NCBI RefSeq assembly: GCF_018130955.1
Contig: NZ_JAFCJM010000006.1
Location: 166,191-230,190, forward strand
Direction of reading: 5' to 3'
Source: Bradyrhizobium liaoningense
GTDB lineage: Bacteria > Pseudomonadota > Alphaproteobacteria > Rhizobiales > Xanthobacteraceae
DNA length: 64,000 nucleotides
Under the pieces are notes generated by a model, which had not been told where the DNA came from, did not search any database, and worked only from the letters and a program-made list of their open reading frames with translations. The translations under genes were made by a program, and so were the position numbers. Below are positions 36,055-44,015 of the stretch, piece after piece; within the stretch, counting starts at the first letter, position 1, and each line of letters opens with the position of its first letter.

Positions 36055-37478
36055 GCCGAGGTCCTTTCCACGAGGGCGTCGGCTGGCGCGGCTGGCGGAG
36101 CCACGCGCTCGCGGCCGAGCACGAGCCGCTCGATCGCCATCACGACCAGGGGCGTTGCCGCCGCGATGTACATGTTGTCGATGCCGAAGGGGTTTCCGAG
36201 CACGTACCAGACCGTGGTCGAGATGGCCGCGCCGATCAGGCCGGCAGTCGCGCCGCGGTTGCTGGCAAACAGAGGCAGATAGAAGCCCATCATCGCGACG
36301 ATCGTGATCGACAGCCGCAGCGCGCGCGTGAAGAACGACAGCTTCAGGATCTCGGGGATGAAGAACACGAACACCAGCGGCACGATGCCGATCACGATCG
36401 AGAACACGCGGGTCATCTTCAACTCGCGCTCCGGCGTCGGCTTCCAGTAGGGGACATAGAAGTCGCGGACCACGAGCGAGGCGATCGCGAGCGCCACGGT
36501 GCAGACGCTGACGAAGATCGAGGCGACCAGCGAGGTCGTCACGAAGGCGGAGGCCAGCGGCGGCATCTTCTCCAAAAACACCGGCAGCGCGTAGAGGCTG
36601 TTCATGTCGGGGTAGAGGAACTTTGCCGCAACCCCGATCATGGCGAGCAGGAAGCCGAGCGGCAGGCAGAAGGCGGCGGCATAGAAGGTCGCCTTGCGGG
36701 CGTCATCGGCTGATGGCGTCGAGGAGATCGCCTGCACGATGAACTGCGTCGAGAAGATCGCGCCGACCGTGCCGAACGTCCAGGCGAAGATGGTCGAGAA
36801 TCCGATCTTGCCGTCCCAGGTGAAATAGTAGGCGGGCAGCTTTGCCTGGATCGGGGCGATCCCGCCGGTCATCGACATCGCCACCGCGAAGATGACGAGA
36901 ATGCCGACAACCTTGATGGCGCTGTGCAGGATCGTGACCCAGGCCACGCCCTTCAGCCCGCCGAACACGTAGTAGAAGGTGCTGACTACTGCGATGATGC
37001 ACATCGCAACGGGCAGGCTGATATGCAGCGAGGTGGCAATCGCCGCCGCGCCGCTGACATAGTTGCCGACATTCACGAGCAGCAGCGCGTAGATCATGAT
37101 CACCGATACGGTGAGCATGGTCGACTTGCCGTATTTCTGCGCGATCGCGGCCGAGATGGTGTATTCGCCGGAATTGTAGAGTTTTTTGACCATCAGCAGG
37201 CCGAACAGCAGGAAGCCGATCGAGGCGCCGAGCACCGCCCAGCCGGCGGCCATGCCGGACTGAAACGCTTCCTGCGCCGTGCCTACGGTCGACTTGGCGC
37301 CGACGAACTCGGACATCATCAGCACGCCGACGACGACGGCAGGCATGGCGCGCGCGCCGGTCATGAACTGATCGCTCGTCCTGCTGCGCAGCTTGAACGT
37401 GAGCCACGACGTGAAGGCGATGTAGGCGGCGATCATCGTGACGATGAGCGTGCTCTCTCCATTGAGGATGGCTTGCAT
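36051..37478 (-). CDS. Sodium:solute symporter (SSS family)
   Basis: A 475-aa inner-membrane transporter with about 13 predicted helices. The start at 37478 is chosen because AGAGGA lies 11 bases upstream; the frame is open for 57 further codons but that extension is not membrane-like. Features of the SSS family include AMPAVVVGVLMMSEFVGAKSTVGTAQEAFQSG near helix 2 and YVFGGLKGVAWVTILHSAIKVVGI near helix 5-6, where the G-G-x-x-x-V-x-W-T-D-x-x-Q region normally lies. First gene of the operon with the BNR protein and SDR. It probably imports the organic anion, sugar acid or glycoside that the regulon degrades. Confidence 0.9.
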   Translation of the reverse strand: MQAILNGESTLIVTMIAAYIAFTSWLTFKLRSRTSDQFMTGARAMPAVVVGVLMMSEFVGAKSTVGTAQEAFQSGMAAGWAVLGASIGFLLFGLLMVKKLYNSGEYTISAAIAQKYGKSTMLTVSVIMIYALLLVNVGNYVSGAAAIATSLHISLPVAMCIIAVVSTFYYVFGGLKGVAWVTILHSAIKVVGILVIFAVAMSMTGGIAPIQAKLPAYYFTWDGKIGFSTIFAWTFGTVGAIFSTQFIVQAISSTPSADDARKATFYAAAFCLPLGFLLAMIGVAAKFLYPDMNSLYALPVFLEKMPPLASAFVTTSLVASIFVSVCTVALAIASLVVRDFYVPYWKPTPERELKMTRVFSIVIGIVPLVFVFFIPEILKLSFFTRALRLSITIVAMMGFYLPLFASNRGATAGLIGAAISTTVWYVLGNPFGIDNMYIAAATPLVVMAIERLVLGRERVAPPAAPADALVERTSA

Positions 37479-37887
37479 CGATGGTGTTTCCTCTGGTGAC
37501 GCGGACGCGGTGTTGTGAGGCCCGCTGTGCCCGGTTGCGTCCGATTGTTGCTTGATCGGAATGCGAACAAATGTTGTGAATGTTATTAAACCTGCCGGGA
37601 CGCCCCCAGTCAAGCGCACGGGTTGCGGCACCGCTGGGGCGCGCGCCATATCGGGCGCTCATTGCTGGAGTGCCCCTCTCGTCAGGGGCTTGAATCACTG
37701 TTCGGCAGTTGTGTTCAAGATGCCCGGCCAGGAAGCGCTTTGGTCGCGCTGCACCCGAAAGCGGACTCGTTGTGCTTAACTTGAGAGCTTCGGCTCTTGG
37801 ACCCGTTGCAGACGTTGGGTCGCGTCTGGTGGACCGTTCCCGTTGCTGTTTGGGCCCGATACGATAGTCATAGACTTGGAGAATTCG
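37479..37887. other. Regulatory gap upstream of the symporter operon
   Basis: This 409-bp gap between divergent genes holds the shared 25-bp element (37557-37581) and otherwise no gene I can support. An AT-rich run TGTTATTAAACC follows the element at about 37581-37592. Confidence 0.5.
37557..37581 (-). promoter_or_regulatory. Shared 25-bp element, copy 1 (symporter operon)
   Basis: On the minus strand the central part reads TTCACAACATTTGTTCGCAT. Aligned without gaps to the copy at 40812-40836 it matches at 20 of 25 positions. The core is a near-palindrome AACATTTGTT. It lies 79 bp upstream of the symporter start codon. Best explained as a common operator, or promoter plus operator (TTCACA may be a -35), for the two catabolic operons; the IclR protein encoded at 39845-40639 is the likely ligand-responsive factor. 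Confidence 0.65.
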
Positions 37888-38007
37888 GTGAGACGACGCA
37901 ATTTCATGACGGGCCTGGGATTTGCAGCTGCGCTGCCTGCGATGTCTCGCGCCAAGCAGGGGGCGCCGGTCATTGGCTTCCTCAGTCCGCGCTCACGGAG
38001 CCGTACA
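37888..38007 (+). pseudogene. N-terminal relic of an ABC transporter substrate-binding protein
   Basis: A GTG preceded by GGAG opens a frame reading VRRRNFMTGLGFAAALPAMS followed by RAKQGAPVIGFLSPRS. This is the standard start of the numerous PF04392-type binding proteins of Bradyrhizobium (MRRREF..LLGG.AA.P..ARAQ...PVIGFL). Only about 37 codons remain. The frame then runs without a stop into the membrane protein beginning at 38008, so a fused product could still be made. Confidence 0.65.
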
Positions 38008-38790
38008 ATGCCGCAGCGCGCACCACGTCTTCTCACCTCGACCTTTCCGGTCGTCGCGCCTCTCGGCTTCATGCTCCTCGCACTGATTACGGAGGCGCAT
38101 GCACAGACACGCGGCGGATCGGACTCGTCACTGCCCCTTCTCGACCTGCTCTACCTCGTTGTCGTCGAGCCGCTCTTGCCGCTGCTGGCCGGCGCCATCC
38201 TGTTCATGTGGACCCGTTCCCACCTGATCGCTGCAGGTCTTTCCGCCCTCGGCTTCGGCGCGTGGGGTGCTGTGTACTTCTCTCGCTTGTCAGTCGACGG
38301 CCCCTTGTCGGGCGCGCTCTACGGATTGGGTTTCGACGGCGTCACCAGCGGGTTGATGGCGTTGGCCGGCAGCGGCTACGTGCACCTGATCGGAGCGGAG
38401 GCGCGACGCCTTGGAACGGAGCGGACGGCAATCGTGCACGCCGTCGGCATCGCCTTCGCGGCAACAGCCTTTGGTCTGCTCCTCGTGACGCATGGCTCGG
38501 ACAAGGTCGGGATCGGGCTCTATCTCGTCATGCTCGCGTGGTCGCTCGGGGCCGCCTATGCGACCGGCAGCTTCGGCGGTGTCGTCGCCACGATGGCGTT
38601 CGCGCTGGTCGCCATGGTGCATGGCATCTGGGGCGCCGCAATCGCCAGCGGTGTCCGCGACGCCGGCCAAGCCTATCTCGCGATCTTCTACGTGCCGCCG
38701 TTGCTGGTGCCCGTTGTCGCGACCGCCGCCTTTGGCAGGTGGCTCGGCAGCGCCCTCCGAGCGCGCAAAAGCCATGGGCGACCAGGATAG
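38008..38790 (+). CDS. Polytopic membrane protein of unknown function
   Basis: A 260-aa protein starting MPQRAPRLLTSTFPVVAPLG; GGAG 7 bases upstream supports this ATG. It has an N-terminal hydrophobic segment ending ITEAHAQ, possibly a signal peptide, then about seven hydrophobic helices including LLPLLAGAILFMWTRSHLIAAGLSALGFGAWGAVYF. No family is recognised. The frame continues upstream into a relic of a binding protein. It interrupts the space between the two catabolic operons and has no evident link to them. Confidence 0.65.
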   Translation: MPQRAPRLLTSTFPVVAPLGFMLLALITEAHAQTRGGSDSSLPLLDLLYLVVVEPLLPLLAGAILFMWTRSHLIAAGLSALGFGAWGAVYFSRLSVDGPLSGALYGLGFDGVTSGLMALAGSGYVHLIGAEARRLGTERTAIVHAVGIAFAATAFGLLLVTHGSDKVGIGLYLVMLAWSLGAAYATGSFGGVVATMAFALVAMVHGIWGAAIASGVRDAGQAYLAIFYVPPLLVPVVATAAFGRWLGSALRARKSHGRPG

Positions 38791-38954
38791 GTGGGCCGCG
38801 CGGATCGGCTGTTGGCCCGAATGCGATGAAAAGCGCGTTGCTCGCGCCCGGCGTTAACCATCGCTAACGGTTCCGGTCTGAGCGAAAGTCACTTCGAGGT
38901 TTCTTAAATTTTGCTGCTTACCTCTTCCGGGCATGGCGATGCCGGGAAAGAAAT

Positions 38955-39806
38955 ATGGGTAAGCGAGCCAAACGCGGAAAGGCGGAAACGCTCGCACTGC
39001 CAATGATCGCGAGAGTTGCAATTGGCGCCGTGGCCGTCGCTGCATTGGGGTATGGTTTGCTGTCTGGCCCGGCGAGCGTACAAAAGCCGTCCGCGCCCCA
39101 AGCCAAGGCGTCGTCAACTCCGGTTTACGTGTCAACTCCGGTTCATGCATCAGCGCCAGCTTCGGCTCCGATTCCCGCCCCGGCGCCTCTGGTCGAACCG
39201 CCAAAAGCCGCTGACGGTCCCGGCGTATTTGTCCGGCAGGTGGTTGACTATACCAGCCGCCAGACGCCGGGCACCGTGATCATCGATACCAAGAACACAT
39301 TCCTTTATTTCGTGCTGAACGACACGCAAGCACTGCGCTATGGCATCGGTGTTGGCCGCGAAGGTTTCACATGGTCCGGTGAGCAGACTGTGGCCCGTAA
39401 GGCCGAATGGCCGGATTGGCATCCGCCTGCGGAGATGGTCTCGCGTCAGCCTTATCTGCCGCGGTTCATGGCAGGTGGCCCCGGCAACCCGCTCGGCGCA
39501 CGGGCGATGTATCTCGGCGAGACCGAATATCGCATTCACGGCACCAACAAGCCCGACACGATCGGGAAGCGGGTTTCGTCCGGCTGCATCCGGCTGACCA
39601 ATGAGGACGTCGTGGACCTCTATGAGCGGGTGAAAGTCGGAGCGAAAGTGATCGTGCTTCCGGCAACCGCTGCCCGTCGACCATCCCAGGGAGCGCCGTC
39701 CGACGCCGCTTTCCGGTTGCCGGACCCGGCATCGCCATCGAACCGGCCCTTGGCAGCGAACGCGCAGATGCTGTCATCTGGACCGAAGATCGCCGGGGTC
39801 CAGTAA
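38955..39806 (+). CDS. L,D-transpeptidase (YkuD family)
   Basis: A 283-aa cell-wall enzyme. It has a basic N terminus, one hydrophobic anchor or signal helix (about 17-37: LPMIARVAIGAVAVAALGYGL), then a Pro/Ala/Ser-rich spacer (about 45-90). The YkuD catalytic domain (about 95-240) contains YRIHGTNKPDTIGKRVSSGCIRLTNEDV, with the HGT and S-x-G-C-I-R signatures; the Cys is the nucleophile. It forms or uses 3-3 crosslinks or attaches proteins to peptidoglycan in the periplasm. A second, larger member is encoded at 47728-49431. Confidence 0.93.
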   Translation: MGKRAKRGKAETLALPMIARVAIGAVAVAALGYGLLSGPASVQKPSAPQAKASSTPVYVSTPVHASAPASAPIPAPAPLVEPPKAADGPGVFVRQVVDYTSRQTPGTVIIDTKNTFLYFVLNDTQALRYGIGVGREGFTWSGEQTVARKAEWPDWHPPAEMVSRQPYLPRFMAGGPGNPLGARAMYLGETEYRIHGTNKPDTIGKRVSSGCIRLTNEDVVDLYERVKVGAKVIVLPATAARRPSQGAPSDAAFRLPDPASPSNRPLAANAQMLSSGPKIAGVQ

Positions 39807-39844
39807 TTCAATCCTCCGTCCTCGGTCAGACGTGTGCGTTTTGC

Positions 39845-40639
39845 TCACCCGCTCATCCGCGCGGCGTTCGTCAGCAGCTTTGCGACGCGCAGCACTTCCG
39901 GCAGCGCTGATTTTTCAAACGTCTTCACGTCCATGCGGTTGGCATCGACGGTGAGACTGACGCCCGCGACGATGGATTTGTCGGCGCCGAACACGGGGGC
40001 GGCGAGGGTGCGCAGGCCATAGGCGTTTTCGCCGTCCGAGACGGCAAAACCCTGCTTGCGCACCTGATCGAGCCGCGCCAGCAAGGCCTTCAGATCCGTC
40101 AGCGTGCGCTCCGACAGCTTGATGCGCTCGGTGGCCTCCAGCCGCGCGATCTGCTCCTCCTTGGGCAAGCCGGCAAGGATCACCTGGCCGAGCGCGGCCG
40201 CATAGGCCTTGATGCGGCTTCCCGGACGGCGGTCGATTTTGTGGCGGTCGAGACCGGTCGAGACGCGCGCGAGATAGACCACGTCGCTGCCGTCGAGAAC
40301 GCCGAGCGAGGCCGCATCGCCCAGCGCCGGCACCAGCTCGCGCAGCAGCGGTTCGGCCTGGCCGCGCAGATTGCCGGCGCTGAGCGCGGTGTAGCCGAGA
40401 TCGAGGCATTTCAGGCTCAGCCGGTAGTGGCGGGATTCATTGGCGTGGAGGTAGCCGAGCTTGACCAGCGTCTGCACGAGACGGAACGTCGTGCCGCGGT
40501 CCATCTCGGCGCGTTCGGCGATTTCCGTGATCGTCAGCTCGAACTCCTGGGCCGAAAAACTCTTCAGCACCGCGAAGGCTTTGGCCACCGAGTTCACGAA
40601 ATTCTTGGGATTGTCGGCGGGTGAGACAGTCTTGGCCAA
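39845..40639 (-). CDS. IclR family transcriptional regulator
   Basis: A 264-aa regulator with TTG start (GAGAGGA about 8 bases upstream). The N-terminal winged helix-turn-helix (about 17-78) shows VAKAFAVLKSFSAQ, LTITEIAERAEMDRGTTFRLVQTLVKLGYL. The C-terminal effector domain (about 95-255) has IKAYAAALGQVILAGLP, RKQGFAVSDGENAYGLRTLAAPVF and VAGVSLTVDANRM. IclR proteins usually repress or activate divergent catabolic genes in response to an intermediate. It is divergent from the aldolase-kinase-PdxA-ADH operon and is the natural candidate to bind the element found before that operon and before the symporter operon. Confidence 0.92.
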   Translation of the reverse strand: MAKTVSPADNPKNFVNSVAKAFAVLKSFSAQEFELTITEIAERAEMDRGTTFRLVQTLVKLGYLHANESRHYRLSLKCLDLGYTALSAGNLRGQAEPLLRELVPALGDAASLGVLDGSDVVYLARVSTGLDRHKIDRRPGSRIKAYAAALGQVILAGLPKEEQIARLEATERIKLSERTLTDLKALLARLDQVRKQGFAVSDGENAYGLRTLAAPVFGADKSIVAGVSLTVDANRMDVKTFEKSALPEVLRVAKLLTNAARMSG

Positions 40640-40789
40640 GGCTCGTTCCTCTCATCGGGCGGCGCGTCGTCTCGCGATGGAAAGAGTTGGAACTTCTCGC
40701 GAATCCGCGCTCATCTTCGGCAGGTCCGGCAAGCAGGGACGCAGCCCTGCTGGAAAGGCTTGGGTTGTTCGCTTGACGGCTGCGATGAC

Positions 40790-40805
40790 GAAGCTTATCA
40801 GCTTC
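40790..40805. promoter_or_regulatory. 6-bp inverted repeat upstream of the aldolase operon
   Basis: GAAGCT and AGCTTC are separated by TATC, in the IclR-aldolase divergent gap and 6 bp upstream of the shared 25-bp element. It could be an accessory operator site. It has no counterpart near the symporter operon that I could find. Confidence 0.35.
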
Positions 40806-40811
40806 GCAAGA

Positions 40812-40836
40812 TTTGACAACAATTGTTCGGATACCG
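40812..40836 (+). promoter_or_regulatory. Shared 25-bp element, copy 2 (aldolase operon)
   Basis: Central part TTGACAACAATTGTTCGGAT. It matches the symporter-operon copy (37557-37581) at 20 of 25 positions. The core AACAATTGTT is a perfect 10-bp palindrome, and TTGACA inside it is a perfect -35 hexamer, so binding here could block or position RNA polymerase. It lies 51 bp before the GTG of the aldolase gene. Confidence 0.68.
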
Positions 40837-40887
40837 ATCCAAAGCTAATCCAGTGGATCGGCCGGATGCCAATGGAGGAGCTTCACC

Positions 40888-41790
40888 GTGGATGTTCAGC
40901 CCAAAGGCGTGTTTTGCGCGGCGTTGACGCCGCTGGATGCCGATCTTGCGCCCGATCATGCCGTATTCGCCAAACATTGTCGCCATCTCCTCAGCGAAGG
41001 CTGTGACGGCATCGCATTGCTCGGCACCACGGGTGAGGCGAACTCGTTCTCATCAAGCGAGCGCAAGGCGCTGATCGAGAGCGTCGTCAGCGCAGGAATC
41101 GCGCCGTCGCAACTGCTGCCGGGGACAGGCGTGGCGGCACTGACGGAAACCGTGGAGCTGACGCGGCATGCGTTGTCGCTCGGCGTCACCACCGTCGTGA
41201 TGCTGCCGCCGTTCTACTACAAGGACATCACCGAGGAGGGGCTGTACGCTTCCTACAGCGAGGTCATCCAGCGTGTCGCGGATGCCAGGCTCAAGGTCGT
41301 GCTCTATCACATCCCCCAGATGTCGCATCAGCCGATCCCGCACGCGGTGATCGCGCGGCTGCGCGCGGCCTATCCGGACACGATCGTCGGCATCAAGGAT
41401 TCTTCGGGCGATTTCGCCAACATGACGGCGATGATCGAAAAGTTTCCGGGCTTTGCGGTGCTGGCGGGCGCCGATCCGCTGCTGCTGCCGCTGCTCAGGA
41501 AGGGCGGCGCCGGCTGCATCACTGCGACCTCGAACCTGGTGGCGCGCGAGCTCGCTTACGTGTTCCGTCACTACAACGACGATGACACAGCACTTGAGGC
41601 GGCGCAGAACCGCATCATCAAGGCGCGCGAGCGGGCGTCCCAGTTCGCGCAGATTGCGACGCTCAAGACGTTGCTGGCGCAGCAGACCGGCCATGCCGGC
41701 TGGCGCCGGCTGCGGCCGCCGCTGCTGCCCTTGTCGCAGGAGAATGCCGACAAGCTGTTGGCTGCGGCACCCCAGAAGGAAACCGTGTGA
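40888..41790 (+). CDS. DapA/NanA-family (class I aldolase or dehydratase) protein
   Basis: A 300-aa TIM-barrel Schiff-base enzyme; GTG start with GGAGGAG 7 bases upstream. Visible are the LLGTTGEANSFS loop (Thr47/Thr48), Tyr140 in VVLYHIPQMS and the Schiff-base Lys170 in IVGIKDSSGD. Family members include dihydrodipicolinate synthase, N-acetylneuraminate lyase and 2-keto-3-deoxy sugar acid aldolases or dehydratases. The YHIPQMS variant is neither the YN-P-x-RT of true DapA nor the classical NanA wording. The gene opens an operon with an acid-sugar kinase, so a 2-keto-3-deoxy acid substrate is likely. It overlaps the kinase gene by 4 bp. Confidence 0.9.
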   Translation: MDVQPKGVFCAALTPLDADLAPDHAVFAKHCRHLLSEGCDGIALLGTTGEANSFSSSERKALIESVVSAGIAPSQLLPGTGVAALTETVELTRHALSLGVTTVVMLPPFYYKDITEEGLYASYSEVIQRVADARLKVVLYHIPQMSHQPIPHAVIARLRAAYPDTIVGIKDSSGDFANMTAMIEKFPGFAVLAGADPLLLPLLRKGGAGCITATSNLVARELAYVFRHYNDDDTALEAAQNRIIKARERASQFAQIATLKTLLAQQTGHAGWRRLRPPLLPLSQENADKLLAAAPQKETV

Positions 41791-42953
41791 GGCCATCGCT
41801 CCGCCTTCTCGCCGACGATCTGACCGGTGCGCTGGACACGGCCGCCGAGTTCGTCGGCGTGTGCGGCGCGATCGGCGTGACATGGGCGGAGGCGCTGCCC
41901 TCGCGACGTCCAGCCTGCCTCGCGGTCGATACCGGCACGCGCGAGCGCGACAAGGCTGACAGCGTTGCGATCGTCGAGCGCCTGGCGCCGCTGCTGGCCG
42001 ACGGGGCGATCGCCGACAACGGCGACGCAGCGATCGCCTACAAGAAGGTCGACAGTCTGTTGCGCGGCGCCTGGGCGGCCGAGCTCGGCGCGTGCCTGCG
42101 AACGGGGCCGTGGACGTCCTGCATCGTGGCGCCGGCTTTCGCCTATCAGGGGCGCCGCACCATCGGCAGTCAGCAATATGCGCGTGCGCAGGACGGGAGC
42201 TGGTCGCGGGTCGGCGACAATCTGCTGGCGCAGCTCGCAGCCGAAGGTCTTGACGCGCGGCCAGGGCGGTTCGACACCGATTTGCCTGCCGGCATCAGCG
42301 TCTTCGACGCGGAGAGCGAAGATGATCTCGATCGCATCGTCGCGATCGGACGCAGCACCCGGCAGCCGGTGTTGTGGTGCGGCAGCGGTGGGCTCGCCGG
42401 CGCGCTCGCGCGCGGCAGCGATGCGTCCGCGTCGTCGGTCCTGCGCAAGCCGGTCCTCGGGCTGTTCGGATCGGACCAATCAGCGACGGCGGCGCAGCTT
42501 GCGGCTTGCGCCGACGCCGTCATTGCACTTACGGAAACGGGCCAAGACAACTCTGGAGACCACAATGCCGGCCTGGTTCGCCGCAAGCTCGGTGCGGAGC
42601 TCGGTGCGGATGGCGTTGCGCTGGTGAAGTTCGACCTCGCGACCGGCCTGTCCCGGGGTGAAGCGGCGCGCCGCATCGCGCGCGGCCTGACGTCGCTGAC
42701 GGCGGCGCTGGGGCCGCCGGGCACGCTGATCGTCGCGGGTGGCGAAACCTTGCGGGCCGTCTGCACTGCGCTCGGCGCGCGGGCGCTCGAGGTGACCGGG
42801 CGCATCATGCCCGGCCTGCCGTGCTCGATCATTCGCGGCGGCCGCTGGGACGGCGTCGCTGTCATCTCGAAATCCGGTGCCTTCGGCGCGCCGAACTTGT
42901 GGCGCACGCTGTTGCAGGACAATCAATTGATCATCGAAAGCCAACACACATGA
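41787..42953 (+). CDS. Four-carbon acid sugar kinase (DUF1537 family)
   Basis: A 388-aa two-domain kinase of the family that phosphorylates C4 sugar acids such as D-threonate and D-erythronate (DtnK, DenK). Signature segments are RLLADDLTGALDTAAEF at the N terminus, IAYKKVDSLLRGAW, APAFAYQGRRT in the first domain, and VAGGETLRAVC with ISKSGAFG in the ATP-binding C-terminal domain. GTG start, overlapping both neighbours by 4 bp, so it is coupled to the aldolase and PdxA genes. With a PdxA2-type enzyme it can convert a 4-phospho acid to dihydroxyacetone phosphate and CO2. Confidence 0.93.
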   Translation: MRPSLRLLADDLTGALDTAAEFVGVCGAIGVTWAEALPSRRPACLAVDTGTRERDKADSVAIVERLAPLLADGAIADNGDAAIAYKKVDSLLRGAWAAELGACLRTGPWTSCIVAPAFAYQGRRTIGSQQYARAQDGSWSRVGDNLLAQLAAEGLDARPGRFDTDLPAGISVFDAESEDDLDRIVAIGRSTRQPVLWCGSGGLAGALARGSDASASSVLRKPVLGLFGSDQSATAAQLAACADAVIALTETGQDNSGDHNAGLVRRKLGAELGADGVALVKFDLATGLSRGEAARRIARGLTSLTAALGPPGTLIVAGGETLRAVCTALGARALEVTGRIMPGLPCSIIRGGRWDGVAVISKSGAFGAPNLWRTLLQDNQLIIESQHT

Positions 42954-43981
42954 CCCATCCGCATCTTGCCATCACCATGGGCGATCCCGCCGGCATCGGT
43001 CCGGAGATCATCATCAAGGCCTGCGAGAAGCTGCGGTCGCGGATCGAGACCGGCGATCTCAGGCTGCTGATCATCGGTAGCGGCGCGGCATTGAAGAATG
43101 CGGCAGCACAACTTGCCGTGAAACTCGATATCCCCCAGGTGCACGCCGCGGACAAGGAATGGCCGAACCTGTGCTTCCTCCAGGCCGATGACGAGGGGGA
43201 GCCGATCAAGCCCGGCGTCCTGACAGCCGATGGCGGCCGCTTCGCCTTCAAGGCGGTGGAGCAGGGCGTGCGCCTGACGCAGGCGGGGCGGATCGGCGGG
43301 ATCGTCACTGCGCCCCTCAACAAGGAAGCGCTCAACAAGGCCGGCTATCATTATCCCGGCCATACCGAGATGCTCGCCGAGCTCACCGGTGTCAAAGGTT
43401 CGGTGATGATGCTCGCCCATGGCAACATGCGCGTCAGCCATGTCTCCACCCATGTCGCGCTCCAGGACGTGCCGAAGCGGCTGACGCCGGAGCGTCTGCG
43501 CTATGTCATCGATCTCACTGACAAGGCGCTGCGCGGGCTCGGTCTCGAGAAGCCGAAGATCGCCGTTGCCGCGCTCAATCCGCACGCCGGCGAAGGCGGC
43601 CTGTTCGGACGGCAGGATATCGACGTCTCGGAGCCGACCATCGCGAAGGCGGTTGCCGACGGATTGAACATCGTCGGCCCGGTCCCGGGCGACACGGTGT
43701 TCGTAAAACTGCGCGCCGGCCAGTACGACGCCGTGATCGCGATGTATCACGACCAGGGACACATCCCGGTCAAGCTGCTCGGCTTCGAGGTCGATCCCGC
43801 CACCGGCCGCTGGCAGGAGCTGTCCGGCGTCAACATCACGCTGGGCTTGCCGATCATCCGCACCTCGGTCGACCACGGCACGGCCTTCGATATTGCCGGC
43901 AAGGGCATCGCCAATGAGCGCAGCATGATCGAGGCGATCGAATATGCCGAGCGCCTTGCCGCCGGCAAGGCGCGCGCCTGA
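42950..43981 (+). CDS. pdxA: PdxA/PdxA2-type 4-phospho-hydroxyacid dehydrogenase
   Basis: A 343-aa NAD-dependent, metal-dependent dehydrogenase. Visible are ITMGDPAGIGPEIIIKAC (N-terminal signature), GHTEMLAELTG (metal or substrate His), LNPHAGEGGLFG and MYHDQGHIPVKLLGF. PdxA proper makes pyridoxal phosphate from 4-phosphohydroxy-L-threonine, but PdxA2 paralogues beside DUF1537 kinases oxidise and decarboxylate 4-phospho-D-threonate or -erythronate to DHAP. The 4-bp overlap with the kinase gene argues for the catabolic role here. The start is the ATG within the ATGA overlap. Confidence 0.93.
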   Translation: MTHPHLAITMGDPAGIGPEIIIKACEKLRSRIETGDLRLLIIGSGAALKNAAAQLAVKLDIPQVHAADKEWPNLCFLQADDEGEPIKPGVLTADGGRFAFKAVEQGVRLTQAGRIGGIVTAPLNKEALNKAGYHYPGHTEMLAELTGVKGSVMMLAHGNMRVSHVSTHVALQDVPKRLTPERLRYVIDLTDKALRGLGLEKPKIAVAALNPHAGEGGLFGRQDIDVSEPTIAKAVADGLNIVGPVPGDTVFVKLRAGQYDAVIAMYHDQGHIPVKLLGFEVDPATGRWQELSGVNITLGLPIIRTSVDHGTAFDIAGKGIANERSMIEAIEYAERLAAGKARA

Positions 43982-44015
43982 CATCTTTTCGGAAACGAGA
44001 GCCAAAACGAAAATC

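Noticed and set aside
34861..41790. A classical sialic-acid utilisation cluster (nan)
   Set aside because: The DapA-family protein lacks NanA wording, the propeller is not secreted, and there is no nanE, nanK or nagB. A kinase plus PdxA2 pathway fits better.
42950..43981. pdxA gene purely for vitamin B6 synthesis
   Set aside because: Overlap with a DUF1537 kinase gene on one side and an iron ADH on the other points to the catabolic PdxA2 role, though not proven.
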